Origin: Thermoplasmatota archaeon
GTDB taxonomy: Archaea; Thermoplasmatota; E2; DHVEG-1
Assembly: GCA_018334795.1 (NCBI GenBank)
Contig: JAGXLH010000046.1
Span: forward strand, 1 to 12,467
Direction of reading: 5' to 3'
Length of the DNA stretch: 12,467 nucleotides
In this document: positions 5,589 through 11,526 of the stretch, piece after piece
How the letters are laid out: the number at the start of each line of letters is the position of its first letter
Position numbering within the stretch: position 1 is the stretch's first letter
Made by a program: the position numbers and the translations under genes
Notes under the pieces: generated by a model
Told to the model about the DNA's origin: nothing
Seen by the model: the letters and a program-made list of their open reading frames with translations, nothing else
Database searches by the model: none

Positions 5589-6050
5589 ATGGATGATAAT
5601 GAAATTCAAATCAATTCATATGAGATGGATACTACGCAGAAAAAAAAGGGAAAGGATGATGCAAAGCCATTAATTGCAGGGATATTACTTTTCATTACTG
5701 GAATAATGGGGATACTTACTTGGATAGTAGCATTATCTTTTGATATTTCCATGATCGATCTCTCAATGATAGAAACCCAAAATGTTACCATTACACCATC
5801 TCAACTACAAAGCATAATACAAACCTGTGCCATAATTGGCATTATTCTTTCAGTGTTTCCTCTATTAGGAGGAATTCTTTCGATTCAAAAAAAACTTTGG
5901 GGTGGAGCATTATCCTGTAGTATCATCGGGCTTTTCACTATCGGACCAATCTTTTTATCCAGCATTTTTTCGGCTATATCTCTGATATTATTAATTATGT
6001 CAAAAGATCAGTTTTATCAAAAAGAAGCGACTATCAAGAATGAATATTAA
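5589..6050 (+). CDS. Four-helix membrane protein with C-terminal S-K-D-Q-F module
   Basis: A 153-residue membrane protein of unknown function. It has a charged cytoplasmic N-terminus (1-27), a first helix (28-50), and an external loop with a possible N-glycosylation site at N65-V-T (51-74). Three further helices follow (75-99, 105-120, 121-137), ending in MSKDQFYQK. A basic turn, QKKLWGG, joins helices 2 and 3. Residues 86-142 align without gaps to residues 225-281 of the zinc-ribbon/Ig-like protein encoded on the other strand at 7101-7973; by hand I count about 20 identities in 57. The ATG at 5589 is chosen because GAGGT lies 7 bases upstream; a GTG at 5571 directly follows the previous stop codon but lacks a ribosome binding site. 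It probably shares a transcript with the PrsW-like gene and ends at a strong hairpin terminator. Confidence 0.8.
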   Translation: MDDNEIQINSYEMDTTQKKKGKDDAKPLIAGILLFITGIMGILTWIVALSFDISMIDLSMIETQNVTITPSQLQSIIQTCAIIGIILSVFPLLGGILSIQKKLWGGALSCSIIGLFTIGPIFLSSIFSAISLILLIMSKDQFYQKEATIKNEY

Positions 6051-6057
6051 AATAAAA

Positions 6058-6094
6058 AGGGAGATTAGGAAAAATCTCCTTATCACCTTTTTTT
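6058..6094. terminator. Bidirectional hairpin terminator between convergent membrane-protein genes
   Basis: GGAGATT (6060-6066) pairs perfectly with AATCTCC (6073-6079) around a six-base loop; a G-T pair and an A-T pair extend the stem to nine. Rightward it is followed by a T7 tract at 6088-6094. Leftward, on the minus strand, the stem is followed at once by TTTTTATTTTAA. It lies between the stops at 6050 and 6112, so it can end transcripts from both sides. Confidence 0.7.
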
Positions 6095-6111
6095 AAAAGA
6101 TTATATGCAGT

Positions 6112-6555
6112 TTATCCTTCGAAATTTTTTCCACAATACGGACAAACTCGAGCATCATCAGGTATTACTCGGCCGCAACCTGGACATCTTCGTTCAGAAG
6201 TAGATGCAGCACCCTCAGTCTTCTTACCACCAATTGGAGGACGTACAATCAGCCAGATAATCAATCCTATAATGCCGGTTATAATTACAATGATTAACCA
6301 TAATGCACCACTACTGTCTCGCTTTTCTGCATCTTTATACACCCAGATGGCAAGTACTATCCAAATGATAAAAATCACTAAGGGTATAAAACATAGAGCT
6401 CCTGTAAAGAGTCCCCAAAAGGCCCATGGAGCCGCAGGGTTATCTTCAAACTCACTGCTCCAATCATATTCATCTTGAGCACTTGCAAGGGTTGTTGTCA
6501 AGAAGACCAGCATCAAACTAATGACCATCAGCAATATTGCTTTTGATTTTTTCAT
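6112..6555 (-). CDS. Signal-peptide, two-helix, zinc-ribbon membrane protein
   Basis: A 147-residue protein of unknown function. It has a signal peptide (MKKSKAILLM..., cleavage plausible after ASA at residue 26) and a short acidic, tryptophan-bearing segment (27-44). A long hydrophobic stretch (45-73) ends in WVYKDAEKR, a second helix (84-104) ends in WLIVRPP, a small polar linker follows, and a C-terminal zinc ribbon has C124-PG-C127 and C138-PY-C141. The YKDAEKRxxxGALWLIIV...GLIIWLIVR part resembles the PLDc_N type of membrane hairpin found in many archaeal proteins of unknown function. The start at 6555 is set by the signal peptide and by GAGG about 8 bases upstream; the frame itself extends to 6630. 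It is the last gene of a three-gene minus-strand set, 34 bases after the DUF2085 gene. The zinc ribbon's side of the membrane is ambiguous. Confidence 0.82.
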   Translation of the reverse strand: MKKSKAILLMVISLMLVFLTTTLASAQDEYDWSSEFEDNPAAPWAFWGLFTGALCFIPLVIFIIWIVLAIWVYKDAEKRDSSGALWLIIVIITGIIGLIIWLIVRPPIGGKKTEGAASTSERRCPGCGRVIPDDARVCPYCGKNFEG

Positions 6556-6589
6556 AATCCTTTCCTCAGGCAGGGAATTTTTTTGTATA

Positions 6590-7138
6590 TTAATTAGTTT
6601 TCGATTTAAATAAGACTTTTCCTTCGTCAATGATCACACCAAGTGCAATACCAACCGGTACTCCAATGATAAGACCTGTGAGAGTTCTGCTTATATTTGT
6701 GCTCTCCCATAACCCAATTAGTTGTCCTCCTCCATCTATACCGATTGGAAAAAGACTCAAAATGAGGATGACCATAAAAATCGAATTAAGTTTAACATGA
6801 TAGAAAAGCATGACAGCCAAACCAGTGGTCAACCCAAGCCATATTGCGGTACATCTACTGCAAAAAGGCATTTGATTTCCATTAATAACAAATGACCGTT
6901 CTTGTTTTTGATGACAGAGAGTATCCCCGATTAGATATCCTATATTCCATGGAAATGACATATTTTCAATCTCCACTTCATTATTTATCACTCCGACCAT
7001 ACCATCTAGTTCTGTATATGTATTTGATGGTAAAAAAACGGGTGAAAGAAACTGCAGTAATGTAAAAAGGAAAATCATCAAAAATAATGTAAAGATGATT
7101 TTAGAAGCTTTTCCCCTTTTTTCCATCATCAAATTCAT
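6590..7138 (-). CDS. DUF2085 family membrane protein
   Basis: A 182-residue membrane protein carrying the DUF2085 signature. C75-H-Q precedes R81-S-F. M-P-F-C93-S-R-C96-T-A-I-W-L-G follows, then P-I-G-I-D135-G-G-G-Q and E145-S-T-N-x-S-R151-T-L-T-G. These conserved residues fit the family well, but its function is unknown. The clustered Cys/His pairs could bind a metal or cofactor, which is inference. Helices lie at about 13-35, 98-114, 118-135 and 151-170, with an external loop at 36-70. The first ATG (7138) is used here; ATGs at 7129 and 7126 are also possible, and GGGATGA upstream of them is only a weak ribosome binding site. The 5' end overlaps the end of the preceding zinc-ribbon/Ig-like gene by 26-38 bases, so the two are probably cotranscribed and coupled. 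Confidence 0.87.
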   Translation of the reverse strand: MNLMMEKRGKASKIIFTLFLMIFLFTLLQFLSPVFLPSNTYTELDGMVGVINNEVEIENMSFPWNIGYLIGDTLCHQKQERSFVINGNQMPFCSRCTAIWLGLTTGLAVMLFYHVKLNSIFMVILILSLFPIGIDGGGQLIGLWESTNISRTLTGLIIGVPVGIALGVIIDEGKVLFKSKTN

Positions 7139-7973
7139 CCCGAGATTTTAGAATTAACCAAAGCGCAATAACAGCTAACACCAAACCAGTAAAATAGAGA
7201 CCAATTGAAAATATGCCCACGATGCTTCCAAAAAGGGCAACATCAGAAAAACGTCTTTTCCAACACATAAGTGCACCAATCAAAGTAAGTATTGATAAAA
7301 TAAATAATATGGCGGATAACCATTCTAATTCAAATGATGAATTCTTAAGTCTTAATGGATTTGTTTCTGTTATCTTGAGAGTATATGTTGAAAAATCAAA
7401 TGGAAGGATATAAACATTTTTTGTGGCCATATTCTCCGATGTGTTAGTTTCTTTTTCACTTACGGTTAAAACATGTTCTCCTGGAGAAAGCGAGGTAGCG
7501 ACAAACGAATTATTTTTTCGAGTGAACGTAGCGTTTTCCTGGTCAATACTAAGTGTCATATTATCTATTGAAAGAGCTGAAGTATTATCTACAAAAACGG
7601 TTAATTCACCGTTTACTCCAGATAGAGATGCAATACCTACTGGACCTTGCAAAAAAATAGTTGGAAAAAAAGAGGAGACAAGAGCAATGACAACCACTCC
7701 AATCAACAAAAGTGAAGCAATCATTGGTTTATCCGTGCGTGGTTTAATCGCAGAAAGGATAGTTTTCCTTGGCTCCCCATGTTCTTCCCAATAACAATCA
7801 GATTCTACGTCAACAGGAGAATCGGAATCAACATTGGATACATCAACCTGTGATGTTTTCGCAGTGAAACGATGATTGCATATCGGACATTCTAAGCTAA
7901 ACGATGGAACTTCCCGATTCATCTCAGCTATGATATGTTCCCCACATTTGGGACATGTGATCCTCCCCTTCAT
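7101..7973 (-). CDS. Zinc-ribbon membrane protein with external Ig-like domain
   Basis: A 290-residue protein of unknown function. A cytoplasmic zinc ribbon at the N-terminus has C7-PK-C10 and C29-PI-C32. An acidic linker (40-68) leads to helix 1 (84-107). An external domain of about 110 residues (110-217) is beta-rich, with a PEGA-like phrase SLSPGEHVLTV (161-171) and six N-x-S/T sequons (N130, N138, N147, N154, N177, N211). Three helices follow (218-237, 244-258, 259-276), ending in LKSRDEF. Residues 225-281 align without gaps to 86-142 of the four-helix protein at 5589-6050, and the membrane topology is the same. In effect this is that protein with an added zinc ribbon and an enlarged external loop. 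The start at 7973 is set by GGTGA 8 bases upstream; the frame extends to 8000. It is first of three genes on this strand. Confidence 0.82.
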   Translation of the reverse strand: MKGRITCPKCGEHIIAEMNREVPSFSLECPICNHRFTAKTSQVDVSNVDSDSPVDVESDCYWEEHGEPRKTILSAIKPRTDKPMIASLLLIGVVVIALVSSFFPTIFLQGPVGIASLSGVNGELTVFVDNTSALSIDNMTLSIDQENATFTRKNNSFVATSLSPGEHVLTVSEKETNTSENMATKNVYILPFDFSTYTLKITETNPLRLKNSSFELEWLSAILFILSILTLIGALMCWKRRFSDVALFGSIVGIFSIGLYFTGLVLAVIALWLILKSRDEFDDGKKGKSF

Positions 7974-8020
7974 TGTAAGAGTCACCACATCGCACAACAA
8001 GCTACTCCATTAAAACAATT

Positions 8021-8032
8021 TCTATAAATTCA
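8021..8032 (-). promoter_or_regulatory. TATA box of the minus-strand membrane-protein operon
   Basis: The minus strand reads GAATTTATAGAA. It lies about 53 bases before the ATG at 7973. Transcription near 8000 would leave a leader of about 27 bases containing the GGTGA ribosome binding site. Confidence 0.55.
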
Positions 8033-8084
8033 ATATCAAGCAAATAAGCACAGTGTAAAAGCACCATATTGACTAAATTAAAAA

Positions 8085-8098
8085 AACCTCAAACCTCA
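8085..8098. repeat. Tandem 7-base repeat in the divergent intergenic region
   Basis: AACCTCA occurs twice head to tail (8085-8091 and 8092-8098), between the promoter of the minus-strand membrane operon and that of eL40. It could be an operator half-site pair, but it is short enough to be chance. I see nothing else definite in 8035-8175: no tRNA, no open frame with family features, and no complete C/D box. Confidence 0.35.
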
Positions 8099-8179
8099 AT
8101 TATGTAATGAGCAAATGTCCCGTATGAAACAAGCATGAATCTTTTCCAATTCATCATTTTCAAAATTGAAAGCAATATG

Positions 8180-8189
8180 TTTAAATATT
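8180..8189 (+). promoter_or_regulatory. TATA box of the eL40 gene
   Basis: TTTAAATATT is a good archaeal box A about 45 bases (centre to ATG) before eL40. Transcription near 8208 gives a leader of about 20 bases that includes GGCGGT, a weak ribosome binding site. Confidence 0.6.
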
Positions 8190-8228
8190 ATTCCCTTATT
8201 CCCGTACAAGAAAAGGCGGTTTTAAGTT

Positions 8229-8378
8229 ATGGCGAAATTTCCAGAAGCGGAAAAACGGTTGCTCAGCAAAAAGATATGCATGAAATGTGGTGCAACAAAC
8301 CCAATACGGGCAAAAAGATGTCGACGATGTCGATCTCAGGAGCTTCGAGTAAAAGCCAAAGAAGGACGCGGCATTTAA
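8229..8378 (+). CDS. rpl40e: 50S ribosomal protein eL40 (L40e)
   Basis: A 49-residue archaeal zinc-finger protein of the large subunit, equivalent to the ribosomal part of the eukaryotic ubiquitin-L40 fusion. My translation starts MAKFPEAEKRLLSKKICMKC and contains GATNPIRAKRCRRCRSQELR. It ends VKAKEGRGI. The four zinc ligands C17, C20, C31 and C34, the phrase ATNPxRAxxCRxC and the basic tail are diagnostic. Length is normal for archaea. It is expressed from its own TATA box with a weak GGCGGT ribosome binding site about 9 bases before the ATG. A T8 tract (8380-8387) begins just after the stop codon, so it is probably monocistronic, with proS 70 bases downstream under a separate promoter. A longer open frame at 8135-8554 overlaps it in another phase and is spurious. 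Confidence 0.93.
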   Translation: MAKFPEAEKRLLSKKICMKCGATNPIRAKRCRRCRSQELRVKAKEGRGI

Positions 8379-8379
8379 A

Positions 8380-8387
8380 TTTTTTTT
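8380..8387 (+). terminator. T8 terminator tract after eL40
   Basis: Eight consecutive T residues begin two bases after the eL40 stop codon, consistent with archaeal U-tract termination and with separate expression of proS. No stem precedes them. Confidence 0.5.
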
Positions 8388-8402
8388 ATCAACAAACCGT
8401 CA

Positions 8403-8412
8403 TCTTTAAGAG
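8403..8412 (+). promoter_or_regulatory. Possible TATA box of proS
   Basis: TCTTTAAGAG lies about 40 bases before the proS ATG. Transcription near 8432 would give a short leader including AGGT (8435-8438), the likely ribosome binding site 10 bases before the ATG. The match is moderate. Confidence 0.4.
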
Positions 8413-8448
8413 TAATATTTCTTTTTCCACCTATAGGTCGAAACGGTT

Positions 8449-9873
8449 ATGCCTGAAACAAAATTTAAAAAAAGTGAAGATTTCAATGAATGGTACAATG
8501 AAATCGTGGAGCTTGCAGATCTTTGTGACAAACGATACCCTATCAAAGGAATGAATGTTTGGCGGCCTTATGGCTGGAAACTAATGTCCCATGTTGACAA
8601 ACTGATTCGACAAGAAATGGATAAAACCAACCATCAAGAAGTGATGTTTCCTTTATTAATACCTGAAAAATCGTTTCAGAAAGAAGCAGATCATATTGAA
8701 GGATTCGGTAGTGAAGTATTTTGGATTACTCATGCAGGCCAAAATGAGTTGGAGGAACGATGGTTACTTCGCCCTACTTCTGAGACTGCTATGTATCCAG
8801 TTTTTTCTCAGTGGATTCGATCACATGCAGATCTTCCCTTGAAAACGTATCAGATTGTGAATTCGTTTCGTTATGAAACAAAGCAAACAAGAGCATTTAT
8901 TCGGGTTCGAGAGATTCATTTCTTTGAAGCACATACATGTCATGTTGATTTTAATGATGCTGAATGCCAAATCGAACAAGACAAACAAATAGCAGATCGA
9001 TTGTTGAAGAAACTGTGTTTACCATTTATCTTTAATAAGCGTCCGGAATGGGATAAATTCGCTGGTGCTTTTTACACGATAAGTATTGATGTGCTTATGC
9101 CATCAGGGCGAACACTGCAACTTGGGTCAATACATCAGTATAAAGATAATTTTTCAAAACCATATGATATCACGTATGAGACTGAGGAGGGAACACATGC
9201 GCATTGCCATCAAACAACGTATGGGATGAGTGAACGATTACTTGGAGCAGTTGTTGGCATTCACGGGGATGACACGGGTCTTATTTTACCACCGGATGTT
9301 TCACCAATTCAAGTTGTGATTGTACCTATTATTTTTAAGGATACTAGAGAAAAAGTCTTTACTGTCTGTCATGAAGTTGCTGAACAACTAACCGATAAGG
9401 GGTTACGGATTCATGTTGATCAACGAGATGTTAATCCTGGAAACAAATTTTATGAATGGGAGTTAAAAGGAGTGCCTCTTCGAATAGAAATAGGGCCGAG
9501 AGATATATCTAATAATCAAGTTGTCCTTGTTTCACGGGATACTGGTGAAAAAAAGAATATTGCTCGTGATGATTTAATTAATGCTGTTGAACTTAATCTC
9601 GATGAGATGTCGCAACGATTATTAAAAAGAGCTGAAGTATTGCTTAAAGAGAAAACTCATATTGTTGATACGCTTGATGAAGCAAAAGAATATGATGGTA
9701 TCATTCAACTTCCGTGGTGCGGAACAGATAGATGTGCTTTAGAAGTTGAAGAAATCCTAGATGGAAATACATTAGGCGAACCGATTACTAATGATGAATC
9801 TGTGACCGAGAAAAAATGTGTTACCTGTGGGAAACCAGCAAAAACTTGGATGAGATTTGCAAAAACATATTAA
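8449..9873 (+). CDS. proS: Prolyl-tRNA synthetase (archaeal/eukaryotic type)
   Basis: Class II aminoacyl-tRNA synthetase that charges tRNA-Pro with proline. The 474 residues match the archaeal form, which lacks the bacterial editing insertion between motifs 2 and 3. Motif 1 is around W38-RPYGWKLMSHVDKLIRQE. LLRPTSETAMYPVFSQWI (107-123) contains the TxE proline-binding loop. Motif 2 is FRYETKQTRAFIRVREIHFFE (140-160). LQLGSIHQY (223-231) bears the substrate-contacting histidine, and motif 3 is GMSERLLGAVVGIHGDD (259-275). An anticodon-binding domain follows (about 287-390). The C-terminal zinc-binding domain has C424/C429 and C457/C460 and ends in the conserved Tyr (AKTY). All functional elements are present. 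HGDDTGLILPP has Thr where many relatives carry Lys, a minor oddity. A membrane-protein gene and trmJ follow at 33- and 34-base gaps. Confidence 0.98.
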   Translation: MPETKFKKSEDFNEWYNEIVELADLCDKRYPIKGMNVWRPYGWKLMSHVDKLIRQEMDKTNHQEVMFPLLIPEKSFQKEADHIEGFGSEVFWITHAGQNELEERWLLRPTSETAMYPVFSQWIRSHADLPLKTYQIVNSFRYETKQTRAFIRVREIHFFEAHTCHVDFNDAECQIEQDKQIADRLLKKLCLPFIFNKRPEWDKFAGAFYTISIDVLMPSGRTLQLGSIHQYKDNFSKPYDITYETEEGTHAHCHQTTYGMSERLLGAVVGIHGDDTGLILPPDVSPIQVVIVPIIFKDTREKVFTVCHEVAEQLTDKGLRIHVDQRDVNPGNKFYEWELKGVPLRIEIGPRDISNNQVVLVSRDTGEKKNIARDDLINAVELNLDEMSQRLLKRAEVLLKEKTHIVDTLDEAKEYDGIIQLPWCGTDRCALEVEEILDGNTLGEPITNDESVTEKKCVTCGKPAKTWMRFAKTY

Positions 9874-9906
9874 AAAAAATAAAAATAAAAAATATGGAGG
9901 AATAAT

Positions 9907-10290
9907 ATGGCAAACATGTTGGGAAAAATGTTCAAAGAATATATTTTTGGAATAAGCATTGTGGTGTTGGTCATTGGAGTGGTTGTGTTATTATTTGGTG
10001 TTTTGGGTATGTGGTTACCTGAATTTTTAATGGATATGTTTTCGTTGAATGAGGATATCTTGGCTTGGAGTTTGTATATTCTTATTCTTGGTGTGGTGTT
10101 AACACTTTTTGGTGTGTATTATTTGTATGAGTTCATTAAAAATAAACGGTTTTTACTTGATGAACTTAGAACGAATAAACGATCTGAATTTATGAAAACT
10201 CATGCGGAGTTGAAAAAAGCAGCTCGTCATTTACCTTCGAAATATCAGAAAATGCTTGCGGAAAAGGAAAAGGAATTACGCGTGAAATAA
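9907..10290 (+). CDS. Two-helix membrane protein with basic cytoplasmic tail (DUF3198-like?)
   Basis: A 127-residue protein of unknown function. Two membrane helices (about 12-36 and 52-74) are joined by a short loop with acidic residues, followed by a charged, helical C-terminal tail (75-127) rich in Lys, Arg and Glu. The tail contains RHLPSKYQKMLAEKEKEL, which could form an amphipathic or coiled-coil dimer. The plan of two helices plus a soluble tail of about 50 residues recalls Thermoplasma Ta0354 (DUF3198). I recall that match from memory of architecture only, so the family is tentative. GGAGG lies 6 bases before the ATG and is the best ribosome binding site in the window. It sits 33 bases after proS and, counting from the proposed ATT start, 34 bases before trmJ, so probably in one transcript. 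Confidence 0.75.
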   Translation: MANMLGKMFKEYIFGISIVVLVIGVVVLLFGVLGMWLPEFLMDMFSLNEDILAWSLYILILGVVLTLFGVYYLYEFIKNKRFLLDELRTNKRSEFMKTHAELKKAARHLPSKYQKMLAEKEKELRVK

Positions 10291-10324
10291 TAATCCATCA
10301 CATGAACTTGGATGGTGCAAGGTC

Positions 10325-11047
10325 ATTTCAAATTTTACGGTTATAATTGTTGAACCTAAGTATAGTGGGAATATTGGTGCTATTGCGCGAAGTATGATGA
10401 ATTTTAATGTTCATCAATTAGTGTTGGTTAATCCTTGTCCTGTTGATGATGATGCGTATATTCGTTCTGTTCATGCTACTTCCATATTAGATAATGCACT
10501 GATTGTTGATTCTTTTAAGAAGGCCGCAGAACATGTTGATTTTATGGTTGGTACTTCCGCGATTTATACTGATTCGGAAAAAAAACATGTTCGTATCCCT
10601 ATTGTTCTAGAAGAATTTGTAAAACAGATTCAAGATGTAGATGGAACAATCGGTTTGGTTTTTGGTCGTGAGGATTATGGTTTATTCAATGAGGAACTTG
10701 TTCTATGTGATATGCTTGTCACTATTCCAACTAGTGATTCTTATGCATCTTTAAATCTTTCTCATGCTGTTTGTTTAGTTTTATATGCATTGTTTTCTGA
10801 GAAAGAATCCAAAGATCATCTTCCGCATTCTCCAGTTCGAATTAATGGAAATGAAAAACAATTATTACTTGATTCATTTTATTCATTGCTTGAAGAAATT
10901 GAGTATCCATCTCATAAGAAAGATAAAACCAAAGTAATGTTTACTCGACTTATGGGGCGGGCACTTCCTTCAAAATGGGAATATCATACATTAATGGGTG
11001 TGTTTCAACAAGCTCGACGGCATCAAAAGGAACATAATAAGAAATAA
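10325..11047 (+). CDS. trmJ: tRNA 2'-O-methyltransferase TrmJ, apparent ATT start
   Basis: A SPOUT-class methyltransferase using S-adenosylmethionine to methylate the 2'-OH at position 32 of tRNA; archaeal TrmJ is known for cytidine-32. N-terminal EPKYSGNIGAIARSM (residues 10-24) carries the catalytic asparagine and arginine. The knot motifs are LVFGREDYGL (111-120) and VTIPTSDSYASLNLSHAV (132-149). The first ATG in frame is at 10394, after the GNIGAIAR motif, so it cannot be the true start. Upstream of it the frame is open back to a TGA at 10283 and contains no ATG, GTG or TTG. ATT at 10325 gives (M)SNFTVIIVEP, the normal family N-terminus, with GGTG 7 bases upstream. Either ATT is used, or a point error or mutation has altered an ATG. 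The protein is then 240 residues. Function is secure; the start is unusual. Confidence 0.9.
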   Translation: MSNFTVIIVEPKYSGNIGAIARSMMNFNVHQLVLVNPCPVDDDAYIRSVHATSILDNALIVDSFKKAAEHVDFMVGTSAIYTDSEKKHVRIPIVLEEFVKQIQDVDGTIGLVFGREDYGLFNEELVLCDMLVTIPTSDSYASLNLSHAVCLVLYALFSEKESKDHLPHSPVRINGNEKQLLLDSFYSLLEEIEYPSHKKDKTKVMFTRLMGRALPSKWEYHTLMGVFQQARRHQKEHNKK

Positions 11048-11049
11048 AG

Positions 11050-11056
11050 AAAAAAA
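11050..11056 (-). terminator. U7 tract after the 74-residue hypothetical gene
   Basis: On the minus strand this is TTTTTTT, 41 bases past the stop of the small hypothetical gene and just beyond the end of convergent trmJ. The whole interval 11048-11097 is AT-rich without a clear stem. Confidence 0.35.
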
Positions 11057-11097
11057 TTAAAAATTATTGTTGTGAAAATAAAAATTTGAATAAATAA

Positions 11098-11322
11098 TTA
11101 AATGGTTTCAATATCAAAAAGTACATGACTGTTGCTTAAGGCTGCATGGACTTTGTCAGCAAACCAAATGAGTTCTTCAACACCAGTGGATTCTTCATCC
11201 CATTCATAGACAAAATCATAGTTGCCCTTGGCTGCTTTGAATCCCATATTTAATAGAAGATCTTTGATTTCTGAGGGTGTTGATCCTTCACTGCTAAATA
11301 AGATTTTCAGATACGTCTTCAT
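11098..11322 (-). CDS. Small acidic conserved hypothetical protein (74 residues)
   Basis: A soluble protein starting MKTYLKILFSSEGSTPSEI, with GFKAAKGNYDFVYEWDE in the middle and ADKVHAALSNSHVLFDIETI at the end. The pattern of a strand (TYLKILFSS), a helix, a strand pair (NYDFVYEW), a second helix (VEELIWFADKVHAAL) and a final strand (VLFDIET) suggests a small ferredoxin-like beta-alpha-beta fold. I recall similar short archaeal proteins but no named function. No catalytic motif, cysteine or membrane segment is visible. The start at 11322 is preferred because the family-like strand begins there and AAGTGA lies 9 bases upstream. An in-frame ATG at 11355 is the alternative (85 residues) but has no ribosome binding site. 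A possible TATA-like CTTTTAAAAC on the minus strand lies about 40 bases before the chosen start. Confidence 0.65.
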   Translation of the reverse strand: MKTYLKILFSSEGSTPSEIKDLLLNMGFKAAKGNYDFVYEWDEESTGVEELIWFADKVHAALSNSHVLFDIETI

Positions 11323-11432
11323 AGTAAATTCACTTACAACCAGATAGGTATTCATTAGTTTTAAAAGTTATGATTTGTTTTTTGTTAGTTGTGTCAATAA
11401 ATAGTAACTAATCCTCTCCGCTTAACGTGGTA

Positions 11433-11443
11433 TCTTATATATT
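11433..11443. promoter_or_regulatory. Strong TATA-like element with no obvious gene
   Basis: The minus strand reads AAATATATAAG, the best box A in this interval, predicting transcription from about 11413 leftward. That would give the small hypothetical gene a leader of about 90 bases, unlike the short leaders elsewhere in the window. The leader contains GGAGAGG but no sizeable open frame. It may drive the hypothetical gene, or an unannotated short RNA. Confidence 0.35.
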
Positions 11444-11497
11444 TAGCTAAACTAGGACTCTTTCCTTTTATAGAAATCCAGATCCATACAATACTAT

Positions 11498-11522
11498 TTA
11501 TCTGCTAGTTAGCAAAAGATAA
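11498..11522 (-). terminator. Stem-loop just after the M50 peptidase stop codon
   Basis: TTATCT (11498-11503) pairs with AGATAA (11517-11522), and GCTA (11504-11507) pairs with TAGC (11510-11513) inside it, with a three-base bulge on one side. It begins five bases past the peptidase stop. No T-tract follows on the minus strand, so it may protect or process the 3' end and not act as a classical terminator. Confidence 0.35.
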
Positions 11523-11526
11523 TGGT

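Noticed and set aside
7423..7794. Plus-strand open frame of 123 codons
   Set aside because: It is the shadow of the zinc-ribbon/Ig-like gene, with no supporting signals.
8151..8157. C-box-like ATGATGA on the minus strand, suggesting a C/D box RNA
   Set aside because: No CUGA D box or terminal stem was found at a suitable distance.
8135..8554. Open frame of 139 codons on the plus strand
   Set aside because: It overlaps eL40 and the start of proS in a different phase and shows no family features; the real genes explain the region.
10394..11047. trmJ starting at ATG 10394
   Set aside because: This would remove the essential EPxxxGNIGAIAR motif that is encoded in frame just upstream.
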